Source of the DNA: Paramecium octaurelia
Lineage: Eukaryota > Ciliophora > Oligohymenophorea > Peniculida > Parameciidae
Direction of reading: 5' to 3'
Length of the DNA: 64,000 nt
Assembly: GCA_905182995.1 (NCBI GenBank)
Contig: CAJJDP010000040.1
Coordinates: 342,607 to 406,606, forward strand
Both the position numbers and the translations under genes were made by a program. Of this stretch, positions 25,990 through 37,521 are shown one piece after another; positions within the stretch are counted from its first letter, which is position 1; every line of letters begins with the position of its first letter. Below the pieces are notes generated by a model. That model was given only the letters and a program-made list of their open reading frames with translations. It had not been told where the DNA came from and did no database searches.

Positions 25990-26459
25990 TCATTATTGCT
26001 TTTTGCCTTGGGCCTTCTTTTTATCTCCACCCTATTATGGTTTTCCTTTTTATTAAGGTTATGCTTATTCCTTTTGTTCTTTGGGTTACTACTTCTTTTA
26101 GTCCTTCTTCTCCTCTTTGATATCAACTTCTGCATCTTCCTTTAATTTCTTGATTCTAAGCATTCCTTACTTAGCAGATAATCCAGCTGGAGTACTAATG
26201 ATAATTATTTCTTATACTTCACTTCCCAAGCTCCTCCTGCAATCTATAATCCAGTTTGAGTGCATCTCCATATGCCAATGGCCTGTCTTTTTAAAGAATG
26301 CTAAATAATATTGTGACACATTAATACAGCTCCAGTGAAGGTGTTGAAATATCTTTGATGTTATGAGATTTCAAATTTCTTGATGATCTTTCTCAATGAT
26401 GCACCATACCTAGTACCATACTTTCCTGTGATTCCCACCTTCTTGGTCTTTTTAGTCAT
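25990..26459 (-). CDS. RPL37A: Large-subunit ribosomal protein eL43 (L37A)
   Basis: A component of the cytosolic 60S subunit. It starts [19 protein letters not shown], a hallmark of this family, and keeps [25 protein letters not shown] and AGGAWEV. Introns: 26301-26327 (27 bases, in frame, but its removal restores the family's exact spacing) and 26195-26217. Of the four zinc-binding cysteines usual in eL43, only the one in IWRC is left: the first pair reads YFNTFTG and the second CTQT. The C-terminus is extended by about 35 residues rich in K and Q, giving 139 residues against about 92 in animals and yeast. Flanked by same-strand genes at about 100-base spacing. Confidence 0.93.
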
Positions 26460-26562
26460 TATTTATAATAATTTTAAAAATCTTTAATTTATTTATCAAA
26501 TATTAAGAACCAAGAAAATAATGTCATTCATTGAAATAAAGAATGTAATTTTATAACTGTGT

Positions 26563-29264
26563 TCATAAATTAATCTTTTTTCCGTGTGTTTTCGATCTTT
26601 CAAACTTTTGGAGTCTAACAAATGCGTATTTACTTGGAACCATATGTTTTCTCAATAATCTACACTTCTTTTAGCATCTAAGTAGACCTTCTATCACCTT
26701 ATTATGATTGCCATCTGGAAAATAGTTCCCATACAATATCAACTTATCCAAGCCATCCATAATTTGAAACGGCTCTTAATTCACATCAACCTCATAACCT
26801 GAAGACTGTTTATTAAAGTTCTAGGTATAAGCAATTGATGAATTTCTTTTTATGGATTCCCTCCTTTTACTTACAGCATTGTTGTTAATCATTGAACTAT
26901 CTGGAAAGAAGTAACTCTTTTTTTATTTCTATCCATATCTAAGAATTTCTGCTGGACGCGCCTTCGGAGACTCTGCTGGTTGCACTGGCGATAAAACCAA
27001 TGGCCGCAACTTAACCGTTGTTCTCTTGTGATCATTAGGGTAGCGATATGACAAAGTAAGCACTTGATCGCTTTTCTTTTCATATTTAATGCTCTCCTCC
27101 CCTGATTCAATAGATTCAGAAATTGAACCCACCTATTATATACCACTTGCAACTGGCTAGCTTATCTCAATCTCATTCGAAGTTCGAATATGTCTTGTAC
27201 TTTAATAGATGCTATCCTATCTAAACACCTTTAAACGATCTCCTTTCCTTTTAAAATAAGACCTGTCCTAATAGGTTTCCTTCACAAACTCTTGTTTTAT
27301 CACTCTCTCTAAGTCTGGCCTATAATGAATATAAGGACATTTCCAAATGCAGTGAGCTTCCTAACAGCAATAGCACTCTAAAGGAGAAGTTTAATATTGA
27401 AAGAGAATGGAATCCTTCAATTGATGGAATTGTTAAAAGTCATTGTTATAGGAATTGAGAATCTTGAGAAATTGCACTCTAGATAAATAGTATATTTGAC
27501 TGAAATCACAACTGATGGCAGTTCCTTGTCTCCTCTTGTTTGTTAGGAACTCTAGTTCCCCAAAACATTGCCCAGTTGTAAATCGTCTTAATATCTTGCC
27601 AGAATTGTCATCAATCAGATTTACCTCCCCCTTCCAAACTATATAGATGCAGCACTCATCCAATTGATTCTATTAATAAATTATTTCTCTGGGAGTGTAG
27701 GATTAAAGATTCAATTCACATGCTATTTAAGGCAAGATTTCTTCTGAGAAATTTTTATTGAAAAAGGGAATGCATTACATAACTCTAAACTAAACATCCT
27801 ATATGAGTTCTTGCTTTAAATTGGAAGGCAGTTTATCAATGATGCCACTGATTTCATTTTTGTATAGTTTTTCTTACTTGTGGAAATGGTATTTTAAATA
27901 GTTGCGTATTCTTCCTTATAATTATTCTTCCACTTAATTGTTATTCATGTACTAATTGATCAACAAAAGAGTCCTTTTATACTATTGCTTTTGAACATCC
28001 ATATTAGTAAAAATAGACCCTATTTGGTTCATTGAGAATGCGAAAATACCACTTGAAAATATCATAAGGATGATGGCACACAACACCTCGTATATATTTT
28101 TACCAGAAATGTCTCCATATCCAACTGTCACCATAGTAGTGGTAGCCCAATAGAATGAGTAAACATACATTTGCAAGGTGTTGGAATTGTCGAATTAAGG
28201 ATCTTAGGTCCAAGATATCTAGTTAGATTGAGCACTCTTGACACCAACATAATGCCAAATACAAGCCATAAAATGAGCAAAGTAGAATGTAATGATGATT
28301 AGTTGAATTAGATTTAAAACTTCAGTTAATTAAGAGGATTCCACAAAGGTCTCTTCATATTTATTGAGATATTTCTTGAGTTTTATAAAATTCAATCCAA
28401 ATTACACTAAAACGATTACTTCCTAAAATGAGTAAGTCTTAATTCCAATATCACTAATGACAAATATTAAAGTTATGAAGTAAATGACATCTTCATATAA
28501 TTCATTTTTTATATAAGATTTAATAATGTGAACTCTTTTTTTGATTAATTTACCTTAATCAAATATTCCTCTATTAAATTTAATAGCTAAATCAGCTCCG
28601 AACAGGTATGTTAAAGAACTTTCAAAGGCCTCAATACTTGCATTAGAGGATGGGTTAAATGCTATTTTATAAGGAAGCCACCACAACAATATGGTCAATT
28701 AGACGGCTCTGCAAAATTCCCAAAATATCATGAATTTACTTGCTGGATTAAAGACTGGCAATTTTTTTGAGATTGTATTTTTAGGATTGTCGTCTTGTTG
28801 TTGTAATTATTTTGACTTTCTCCAATTTTTTTTTATTTTAGCAAAAAATTCTGGCAAATGCTCTGTTATTTATTTGCTCTTGTGCTTAGGATATATGTAT
28901 GCTCTTTTTTTAAGTTTCTCTATAAAGGAGTTGACATGATTATTAACGAGAAGCATCTTTAGCATCCCCGTACTTTTGTGTATTTTGATTTTATCATTCT
29001 GATGATGAAATGTTTTTGAAGTAATCACATCTTTTCCTTAATTGTTTGAGTTGCTGACATTTCTAAATCGAATGTTTTGCAGAGAATCCATTTATGGGAT
29101 TGAGTCATAATCAGAATTTTCTTTAAATGGAATGTCCTACATATCCATCTAAATTAATTGTGGTCTGAAAGTATCTGACATTCTAGATGAGCCTAATTTG
29201 AAAGACAAATAAAACCTGGAATTTTAAATTCATTATACAGTGTCTACTCCATATCATCAGTCAT
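26563..29264 (-). CDS. CNG/EAG-like K+ channel 3
   Basis: 892 residues in two exons; the only intron is 29193-29215, with a GTTTTA donor. Six hydrophobic helices lie between about 28680 and 28000, with pore TMVTVGYGDI (GYGD at 28111-28122). The C-linker and cyclic-nucleotide-binding region follow, including GQCFGELEFL, closer to the family consensus than in channels 1 and 2. Next come C-x2-C-x3-H-x4-C (27337-27375) and YRPDLERVI, then a long basic tail (to 26563) with no known motif. It is the tandem partner of channel 4, which starts upstream on the same strand with 88 bases between them. It is probably gated by voltage and/or cyclic nucleotides, as in the related channels. Confidence 0.93.
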
Positions 29265-29352
29265 TTTAAAATAGGAATACAAATTTATATTGAATATATA
29301 TATTTTTATAAATTTGTACACATTTAATAAAAGAGAAAGAAATTACTAATGA

Positions 29353-32037
29353 TCACGGATTCATAAAATTTTCACTCAATACTCTTTTCCTTGTAAAATC
29401 AGCTAAGGTTTCTGTTACTAAAACTTTCTTTGTTTTATTTAATTTTTTTGAACCCAACAAAACAACCTCCAAATTATTTTAGGGAAAATAAATCTAATAA
29501 TTTTGAATTTTCTCAAAATTTTAAATTGTTATTTTTATAAATTCTTATGCCAATTATTCAATTTAATTTAGTGACGGAATCTGAATTTGATGATTCGACA
29601 GTTAATTTTTATATTTTAAGGATGGTAATTCTAAAAGTTGAGGATTGCTGGATTTATTTTGACTTTATTGTTATTATTGCTATTGTTATTATTATTATTG
29701 TTATTATTATTATTGTTATTATTATTATGGTTATTATTCATTCAGAATATCAAGATTGCTCCAAGGATACGTTGGACCATCAAATGCTCTATCGTCATCA
29801 AAATGCAATAATTGCCCAAAATTTTTCAGATTAATTATTCTAGTTTTATTTTTTCTTGAAGGACTTCTCTCAGGTTACACAAGATCTTTAAATGAAGACG
29901 AACCATTTTATCCTGAAGGCTCATCTTCTTTTAGTTCTGAATTAGATTTCATAGTTTGAAATTAACAAAATGCCCTCTTATCTTTCGATCTCCTAAACTT
30001 TTGTCTTTTTGATACCTCCTCTTGAGCTTTCTATTTTCTTATTAAGATCTCCAAATTTGGTTTGTACTAACAAATGGAACAATCCAATATGAAATGAGTC
30101 TCTGAACAACAATAACAAGCCGAAATTTAATCTATTTTTTCAAACATATATTGATCTTTCAATTTATGAAATTACTCAAAATCATAATCAGAGTACTTTA
30201 TTATCTTAAGAAACACTTCTCGTGATATCTTCAATACCTGGCTCAAATCTTTGCTTATTGCTGTAAATTACCTATTTTACTAAGTTAAAAATTCAACTTC
30301 GCCAAAACTTTACCCTTTTGTTAGAGTCGCCAAAATTTTGCCTGATTGAGTCTCAACTATTAATACTTCCCCTTTCCAAACTGTGAAGAGACTGCAATCA
30401 TCTAATTGGCCTTATTGATAAATGATTTCTTTAGGAGTTAGAGATTAAAGTTGCAAAGATTAGGATATTATGGGAATAACATTCTTAGAGAAATTAGATT
30501 TATAAAAGGAGATTTCCTACATGATTTTTGATTGAATATTTGTTTTTAAGTCAGCAAAAATGTTAGGTGGAAGTTTCTGCAAAATTAAATCTAATTGTTC
30601 TTTAGATGTTTCTAATTTAATTTATTCTTAATATTGTAAATAATTTCTGATTCTACTTTGCACTTATTGATCAACTGAATTCTTTTGCATATAATCATTT
30701 ATCAATAAGATTGCTCGCTTGTAATTCTATTTTTCAGCATCAATGTTATTGAAGATTTCGCCAATTTGATTGATAGCAAATGCAAACATGCCTGTTGAAA
30801 AAATCATAAGGATAGTTGCGCACAAGATCTCATGATTATTTTAAGCAGAAACGTCACCATAACCCACAGTAACCATAGTTGCTGTAGCCCAATAGATTGA
30901 ATACAAATAGAAAGATCCAGAGTCTGACAATTTAAATTAGGTATGAGTAGTCCAAGATGAATCGAAACTCTTCAAACTTTCCACACCAATATAGTACCAA
31001 ATGCAAGCCATAAAATGGGCGAAATAGAATAACGTAATTATGAGTTAGACTAAGTCTGCAAATTGAGTGTAACTGGTTTTGGTGGCAAATGTTTCCTCGA
31101 ATTTGTGTATTTTTCTTTTTAGTTTAATGAAGTTCATTATGAATTGGAGGAATACAAAGATTTCATATAAGATTGAAATGTTTAGCATGATTTCGTAGAT
31201 GATAAACAGTTAGGTTGTGATGTATAATGTGTCTTCGATGAGTTCATTTAAAATGTAATGTTTGAGAATCTGGGTTCTATCCATAATAAATTCTCCTTCT
31301 TTGATGTATCCTTGGTTCAATTTCAGCAAGACATCAAAAACAAAAATGTAAATTAAAATAGTTTCGATAGTTTCAAAACTGTAATTCGGTTTGAATGCTA
31401 CTTTAAAAGGGAGCCACCACATAAGGAACATGAGTTGCAAGGCTCTAAATAAATTCCAATAGAGCATTAGTTGTCCAGTTGGATTAAGAGTGGACAAGGT
31501 CTACTATTGCTGAGATTTGGATAGTATGATTTTTTGTTAATTGGAAATTCTTTTATTTTCGATATAATTTTCTTTAAGAAAGTTTTTCATTTTATTTGGC
31601 ACTATTTTGGGTAATATGTAAGCTTGCTTTCTTAATTTATCAACAAATCTCCGAATTAAAGCTTCTTTGTAGAACATTTTTGATAACACGGTACTTTTTT
31701 TGAGTTTTTGAGGTTCAATAGCTTCTTTTTTGATGTTAATCAAAGCCCATTCATTATTTTTATTGATCTGGTGATATCGAAAATATATACTTTCTTAACG
31801 TGGATACTTCCACGAGGATTGAAAGGTGGACGATGCAGTTGCTGAATTTCAGCGGATGGGAATTAGAGTGATCCAATTGACCCAGTATTACTTTTAATTG
31901 GAGCATTAGAAAAATCTGGTTTAATTTGTTAAGGTCTAAAAGAATCACTTGGTTTTGGAGAAACTTTTGAGGAATAAGAAATAGAGTTTACATGAACAAA
32001 AATCGATAGAATCATAGGATTCACGATTGTCTTGCAT
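29353..32037 (-). CDS. CNG/EAG-like K+ channel 4, with polyglutamine tail
   Basis: 877 residues. Introns 31964-31991 and 31768-31790 lie in the N-terminal tail; the rest is one exon. The six-helix core runs from about 31430 to 30750, with pore TMVTVGYGDV (GYGD at 30853-30864). The cyclic-nucleotide-binding region holds GQSFGEVEFL. The Cys/His cluster C-x2-C-x3-H-x4-C is at 30079-30117, followed by YKPNLEILI. The C-terminal tail contains 21 consecutive Gln codons (29665-29727), 15 of them TAA. It is the tandem paralogue of channel 3. The tail beyond the Cys/His cluster shares little with channel 3, so it has diverged quickly. Confidence 0.93.
29665..29727 (-). repeat. Polyglutamine tract, mostly TAA codons
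   Basis: A trinucleotide repeat inside channel 4: 21 Gln codons in a row, 15 TAA, 5 CAA and 1 TAG. On the plus strand it appears as an interrupted TTA/TTG repeat. In most genetic codes this would be a string of stops; here it is a coding homopolymer open to length change by slippage. Confidence 0.9.
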
Positions 32038-32224
32038 AATTTGAAATGGTTTATATATATATAATAATTGAAATTCAATATTGATTGTAATAAAGGAATA
32101 ATTTGGTTTCTACTTGGAAGAGAATGTATATATAATAAATGATAATGTATTCAAATTAAATAATATATATATGTATTAGATTTGAACTAAGTTATTTAGA
32201 GGTCTAATTAATTAAATATAAAAA
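32038..32224. promoter_or_regulatory. Divergent promoter region, 187 bases
   Basis: Between K+ channel 4 (-) and the small membrane protein (+). Contains two alternating T/A runs (about 32051-32062 and 32163-32174). It must drive channel 4 and the small gene; no other element was recognised. Confidence 0.5.
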
Positions 32225-32516
32225 ATGACCGCTCCATCCACATTTACAATTTTAACTTTCGGAGGTTTCATTCTTTTCTCTATAGCTGGAATTGCAACCT
32301 CCAACAAGTAAGAATTAAAACTATTGAAGTTAAATCTATCAAATTACTTTGAAGCTACTTCTGACTATTGTGTCAGTCGTGATGATCTATGAATTTTTCT
32401 TCAGAAGCAACAATGAGAAACCAGTTATGATTAAGTCACCATCCAAACAAATTAATTTTAGTGCATTCGATAGGAATCAAGAGTTCATCCAATAGCCAGA
32501 ATATCGTGGTATTTGA
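32225..32516 (+). CDS. Small two-helix membrane protein
   Basis: 89 residues with one 22-base intron (32308-32329) that falls between the two hydrophobic helices (FTILTFGGFILFSIAGIA and LLLTIVSVVMIYEFFF). A polar tail ends at TGA 32514-32516. It looks like a hairpin membrane protein. It was not assigned to a family; small ER or mitochondrial membrane subunits have this shape. The next gene begins 31 bases on. Confidence 0.7.
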
Positions 32517-32547
32517 TTATTGTAATCATTAAGTGCAATAATCAGAA

Positions 32548-34019
32548 ATGCTTAACACTCAAACAGAGTCTGTTGAAAGACAAGTCTCTAAAGAGAGAGA
32601 AAGAATCTTGAGTAAGGAGCAAAGAAAAAATAATATGAAAATGCGTAACATATTTGATCGTTATTATTGCAGATTTTATGTAAGACAGAGACAATGAGGA
32701 ATGGCCTATGCAATTTAAAAATGGCTCTTATAGACATTATTATCAGGATGATACTCGATCATAATATAGTTTGGCTCAAACTTAGTCTTATTAATAAATT
32801 CAAACCATGGGTATGAGCACCTATAATAGTAAACAATAACGTGGCACTCCAGATTATGAGATCCAATAGAAGAGTAAGAATTCAGAAGTGATCTTATCTA
32901 AACTAATAAAAAAAATGAGTGATGCTCATTAAAAAGCAGAAGAGCTATTTATGAATTCATTCATTCCCACATTTGTTAGAGAATTTTAGGATCATCTAGT
33001 AAATGTGAATAGAATGATGAAAGAACATTTCCAATAGAAAATAATTGAAATTGATATCTTCTATGCCAATAAACCCTTTGATATCAATTCCAATAAACAT
33101 GAGAAATCTATTGGACTCAAAAGTGTCACAATGGAGGATGTGTTCTTTCTCAAGAATAAAATTAAAAGCAGATCAAGAGAACCAGTAAAAGCACCAACTA
33201 ATTTTGAGAAATTTGCAAAAGAGAAAGAAGAATTCATTAAGGAATGTGATCTCTTGGAATTGTTTTGCAATATTTTAGATGTGTCTCTCATCAACAGAAA
33301 AATAAGCTATGATAAGAAACTATTCTTGACCAAATTAATAGACTTTTCAGAAAACAATTGTAAACCAAAATATCTCTCCGATGGTTTGAATGAGAAAATA
33401 GTTAGCGATTATGAAGTAAGCTTGTGTCTGTATGTAGTTACTCTTTACTGTCTTTATTAATGTTCTCTTAAAATGTGTTAGATATGAAAAACAAAAATAT
33501 AATAAGGAAAATAATGAAGTAAATCTAAATGCATGGAAATCCATTGAAGTCAGTTTAATTGGACTTGAGAGTCTAGGAAACACTGAATCTGCGCCTCATA
33601 ATCTAACCTCAAATTAGAATGAATCTTCAAGTCAAACGTAAAAATAAACTGAATAGATTAAGTAAATAAATATACATTTAAATTAGAAATCTAATTATCA
33701 ATCAAAAAATAGAATAATATGTTTCTGAACCTCAATTTCATTATTACAGTGATTGCATAGTCAAGGCGTTGACTAAGGATAAAGAGATTAAGACATTCAA
33801 ATAGGAGTACATACTGTATACCCCCAGAGTAATAAATTTGGTTATTGATCTTAGGATTAAAACTCATTGTTTTGTTTAATAAGCTATTATCTACTTCATT
33901 TGTTGAATGTTCCCAAATAGCATTGGTAATAATTGTAATAGATGGAAATGGATTAAAAAATGATCAAATGCTTAATTAGAATGGCAAAGGATTTTTCATA
34001 TTTAGTAGCAAATGTGTGA
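32548..34019 (+). CDS. Unknown 456-residue protein
   Basis: Frame starts MLNTQTESVERQVSKERE. Introns: 32645-32672, 33416-33437, 33662-33686 and, less surely, 33829-33854; if the last is not removed the protein ends at 33906 instead. A polar, Q-rich N-terminal part leads to a conserved-looking helical region from about 32890 to 33460 (FIPTFVREFQDHLVNVNRMM; ELFCNILDVSLINRK). No signal peptide, membrane helix or enzyme motif was seen. Not recognised. Confidence 0.7.
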
Positions 34020-34191
34020 TTTAATTATAAATTAAATAATTTATGAATCTGAAATACATTTTTGAGTGGGTCAATAACATCCTTCAAACTATTTCTACCA
34101 TCTGATTTTTACCGAACCTTTAACATATACTGGTCTGTCTTTTATAACCATTTAGTTTAGCTATAAACAAGACTGTAAAGGTTTGGCATCC

Positions 34192-35653
34192 ATGAAATTG
34201 AAATAATTTTCATCATTCTTATATATTAATCTTATAAGTCTAAATTCTATTAATTCTCTTCAGTGGAAGCTTATAGAATGTTTTCGATATGAATTATTTT
34301 ATGTAATCTTATTAATCTATCTAGCGAAATCCTGATTTATGTGCATTCTCTAAATGTTTGTGTATATATCCATTAATGAACTGGAAGTTTAATAGTTGCC
34401 AACAATCTAGATTTTAGCTCTCTCTGGTTGTATTACTATTCTGTCCTTGATTGTAACCTTGGGATATTATTTAGTTCCTTTTGGATTTGGATCAATATCG
34501 GCAACACTAATAGTTTTTACATTAAAATATATAAGTAGAGATACTTTAGTCTATTGATTATGTTTATAATAATTAGTGTTAATTATCGCTTCAATTTCCT
34601 TTTACATAATACCATATTAATTAAAACAATTTACATGGAAAAATTCCCTTAATTATGTAAATTATTCGTTTATAAGAGATCTCTCGATCTTCTCACCTAT
34701 AATTAGGAGGATATATCCCAAACACTGTGAGAATTCCAATAATCTTTTTTCAAGAATCAAACAGCGTAGACGTAGATAATTGAATTAGTCTCTACCACAT
34801 TAAATAAGAATTCCAACTCTCGAACAAGATAATCCCTATTCTTGGGAATAGAGTGATAAAAATATCAAAAGTTACCTCTAGCCATTGAGGAATGCAGTTG
34901 CTAAAATCACAGAATAGAGATAAGAACAATAATACAGACGTAAATCAACTTATGGATAACTATTTGGAGAGTTGACCAAAAAAGAAATGGGCAATCTTCC
35001 CACATTCGTTGAATAGCATAAATAATGTAACAAAAAGGAACTAGCCTTAACCAGTTTCGCATTGATGTTAGAAAGGAAACAACGAAAAAAAACAACCAGA
35101 AAATTATCCAAAAAACTGTCCAAACAAGAATCAATTATTGGTATTAACTCTAGCTAATAATTTAGAATTTGACAATATGGAGAGACCTCCATCCTGTATC
35201 ACTCCTCCTAAAGTAGTTCAAACACCTAAACCTCAGTTAAAATCAAAAAATTAGTTGAAAAAGGAAATATATTTAAAAGACCAAGATTTCAAAATTGGGC
35301 ACTTTCTAACAGGTAGATTGTAACAGAATAAAAAATCACAGCCAGAACTCAATCATAAGATTCGATACCATTGTCAAACTCAATCCTGTGCCTCTTTACC
35401 TAATGGACAACTTAGTTCTTTTGCATCATCTCCTAAAGTTTTGACAACCATCAAATCAAACACATTGGCAATAATCCAAGATTTCAAGCTCACTACAAAA
35501 AAATAAGTTGTCAGACCTTATGCAAAACACAATACACTTTTGTTAAAATAAATTTAGTAGACATTTGAAATGAAACCATAAAATAGAACAAATAATAAAC
35601 ATTCGATAAAAAACACTAAAATTATGTCTGAAAGCAATTAATATATTTATTGA
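34192..35653 (+). CDS. Multi-pass membrane protein, unknown
   Basis: Best reading starts at ATG 34192 and gives about 448 residues, with introns 34302-34323, 34361-34386, 34532-34573 (42 bases, covers an in-frame TGA) and a 25-base one ending just before EFDNMERPP near 35165. Hydrophobic segments include LALSGCITILSLIVTLGYYL and FGSISATLIVFTL. After them comes a long basic, Q-rich cytosolic-looking tail, then a C-terminal stretch with SxxK-rich sequence. The N-terminal limit is uncertain: a TGA-free frame extends upstream to about 34060 but has no ATG. The topology recalls 7-helix receptors, but too few helices were traced to claim it. Confidence 0.6.
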
Positions 35654-35799
35654 GAGCATTTCATTTAAGTATTTTTATTCACCCAAAAGAGGGTTTTCTA
35701 ATAAACTAAAAGTTATTTGAATCTTTCGATCTACAGGATAAAATCTAATGAATTGAATGAGGAATATTTGATCTTAATCTATCTGTTAATATGGGTTTC

Positions 35800-37385
35800 T
35801 CATTGCTATATTTTTAATTCCGATCTACTATAAATTTCTTAAATCATACTAGGCTTATATTCCATAAAGTTATTTGCTATAAGTGTTCTTGTCTATTCCA
35901 GCTTTAGGAAGATGTTCTCTTTGGATGTTTTCTTTTCAAACTCCCTTAAAATCAAATTAGATTGACTCTTTGAGTTCTTAATGAAAGTATACTCAGGTAA
36001 ATTAGAACTTTTGTTCAGCACTACTCCTTATAACCAGGGATGATTTAATGCTTATTAAGGTTTCATTCTAGATGAAGCATCCCAAGTAAAGCATTTAGAT
36101 AAAAAATCCACAAAGTCATCATCTGTAGTTTTTAATAATTCATTTAGTTTGACAGATCTTGGATTTCTATAATGTTTAATAGTTTTCTTAGGATGTCCAT
36201 TCTCATCAAAAAAATGTTTTTTTCTTGGACATTTTAATGCAAATTCAATAGTAGGCTCTCCTATTAGTTCTATAATTAGATGAAACTATTCAACTTCGTT
36301 TTCTCCAGGAAATATTGGATGTCCTGAATGTATTTCAGCAATTAAGCAACCGAAGCTCCACATATCAATTTCCATTCCATATTTTAATCCAAATAGAACT
36401 TCCGGTGCTCTATAATATCTATGATAGTAGGAATTGATTACCTGCTTTGTATGTAAGTATAAACTTGATTTCCATTTATACAACCAGAACCAAAATCAAC
36501 TAATTTGATTATTTTTTATTTCATGTCTTGGATCATCACATTTTCAGGTTTCAAATCACAATGGATGATATTTAATTTTTATAGATAATTTAAAGCAACT
36601 AAGATTTAGGATGCAAACTATCTAAGAGATTCATAGTCGAATCCTCTAAATTTCTGTTATTTCAAGAGTTCAAAGAAGTTCTTCTCCATCTTCTCTAAAA
36701 CTATACATTGATGTCCACGAAATACAAATTAATCTTCTATTCTCACTATGTTAGATTAATTGAATGAATCTTTTTCTCTTATTAGTTGTAAAAGATTTGC
36801 TTCAATTTGAGCCTACCTTTTTAGTTTTTCTTAGTTTCTAACCATCTTAAGTGCAAGAGTTCTCTTACTCTTATGATCGATAACTTAAAACACTTAACCA
36901 AAACTACCTTATCCAATAAGACTGGTTATTTCATATTGATATCTGATGTGATCTTATGCATTACATAAATATTGTCCATTTGATCCATCATCTTAAATTT
37001 TAGTCTCCTTGTAATAAAATACTTCTTTTAATTCAGACAATTCTTGGATTTCACTCTGGGTAACATTATACAACTTAATAAATTAATCTACTGAAAGAGG
37101 GAATTAAGACATAATTGAAGTAGACTTATTCTCTTTTTCTCGAGTTACTTTACTTTTGAAATTGGAAATGATATTTTATATTGTATTGATATTTCTACTC
37201 TTACTCGAATGAAGAGGCTAAACAACCTTTTATTTCTTTTCAGAAAACAATCGCGAAGTATTGGGACTAATAGGACTTGTTTCAATTTTGCGTTTTGTCG
37301 AAAGAGGATAAGCACTTGATACATATTACTTGAGAGCGGACATATCCAAATGAACAGATTATTTTTTACGATCAGCCAATTTCAT
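35800..37385 (-). CDS. DYRK-family protein kinase
   Basis: A dual-specificity tyrosine-regulated kinase, 520 residues, one intron (36419-36441). The N-terminal DYRK box region (PLSVDQFIKLYN) precedes the kinase domain with glycine loop GQGSFGQVFQ, catalytic loop HCDLKPENVM, DFG in VDFGSGC and the activation-loop tyrosine motif YTYIQSRYYRAPEVL. The second Tyr of YxY is the residue DYRKs autophosphorylate during folding. EIDMWSFGCLIAEIHSG follows. The intron lies immediately after IQS. All catalytic residues are present, so it should be active. It resembles the DYRK2/Pom1 side of the family. A tail of about 100 residues follows the domain. Confidence 0.93.
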
Positions 37386-37521
37386 CAACAAATCTGTTAA
37401 ATTATTTATATTATGAATCCATAAATTAATTATTATAATTACACATTTTTCAGTTTCACATATCAATTTTCAATTGAACATATATACAACAATATTAATA
37501 ATTAAATAACTTTACATAAAT

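Noticed and set aside
29547-29834. Ile/Val-rich hydrophobic plus-strand frame resembling a membrane helix
   Set aside because: It is the antisense of the polyglutamine tract in channel 4 and has no other support.
34060-34191. Upstream extension of the multi-pass membrane protein
   Set aside because: The frame is open but contains no ATG and no intron could be found that links it to one; the start at 34192 is kept.
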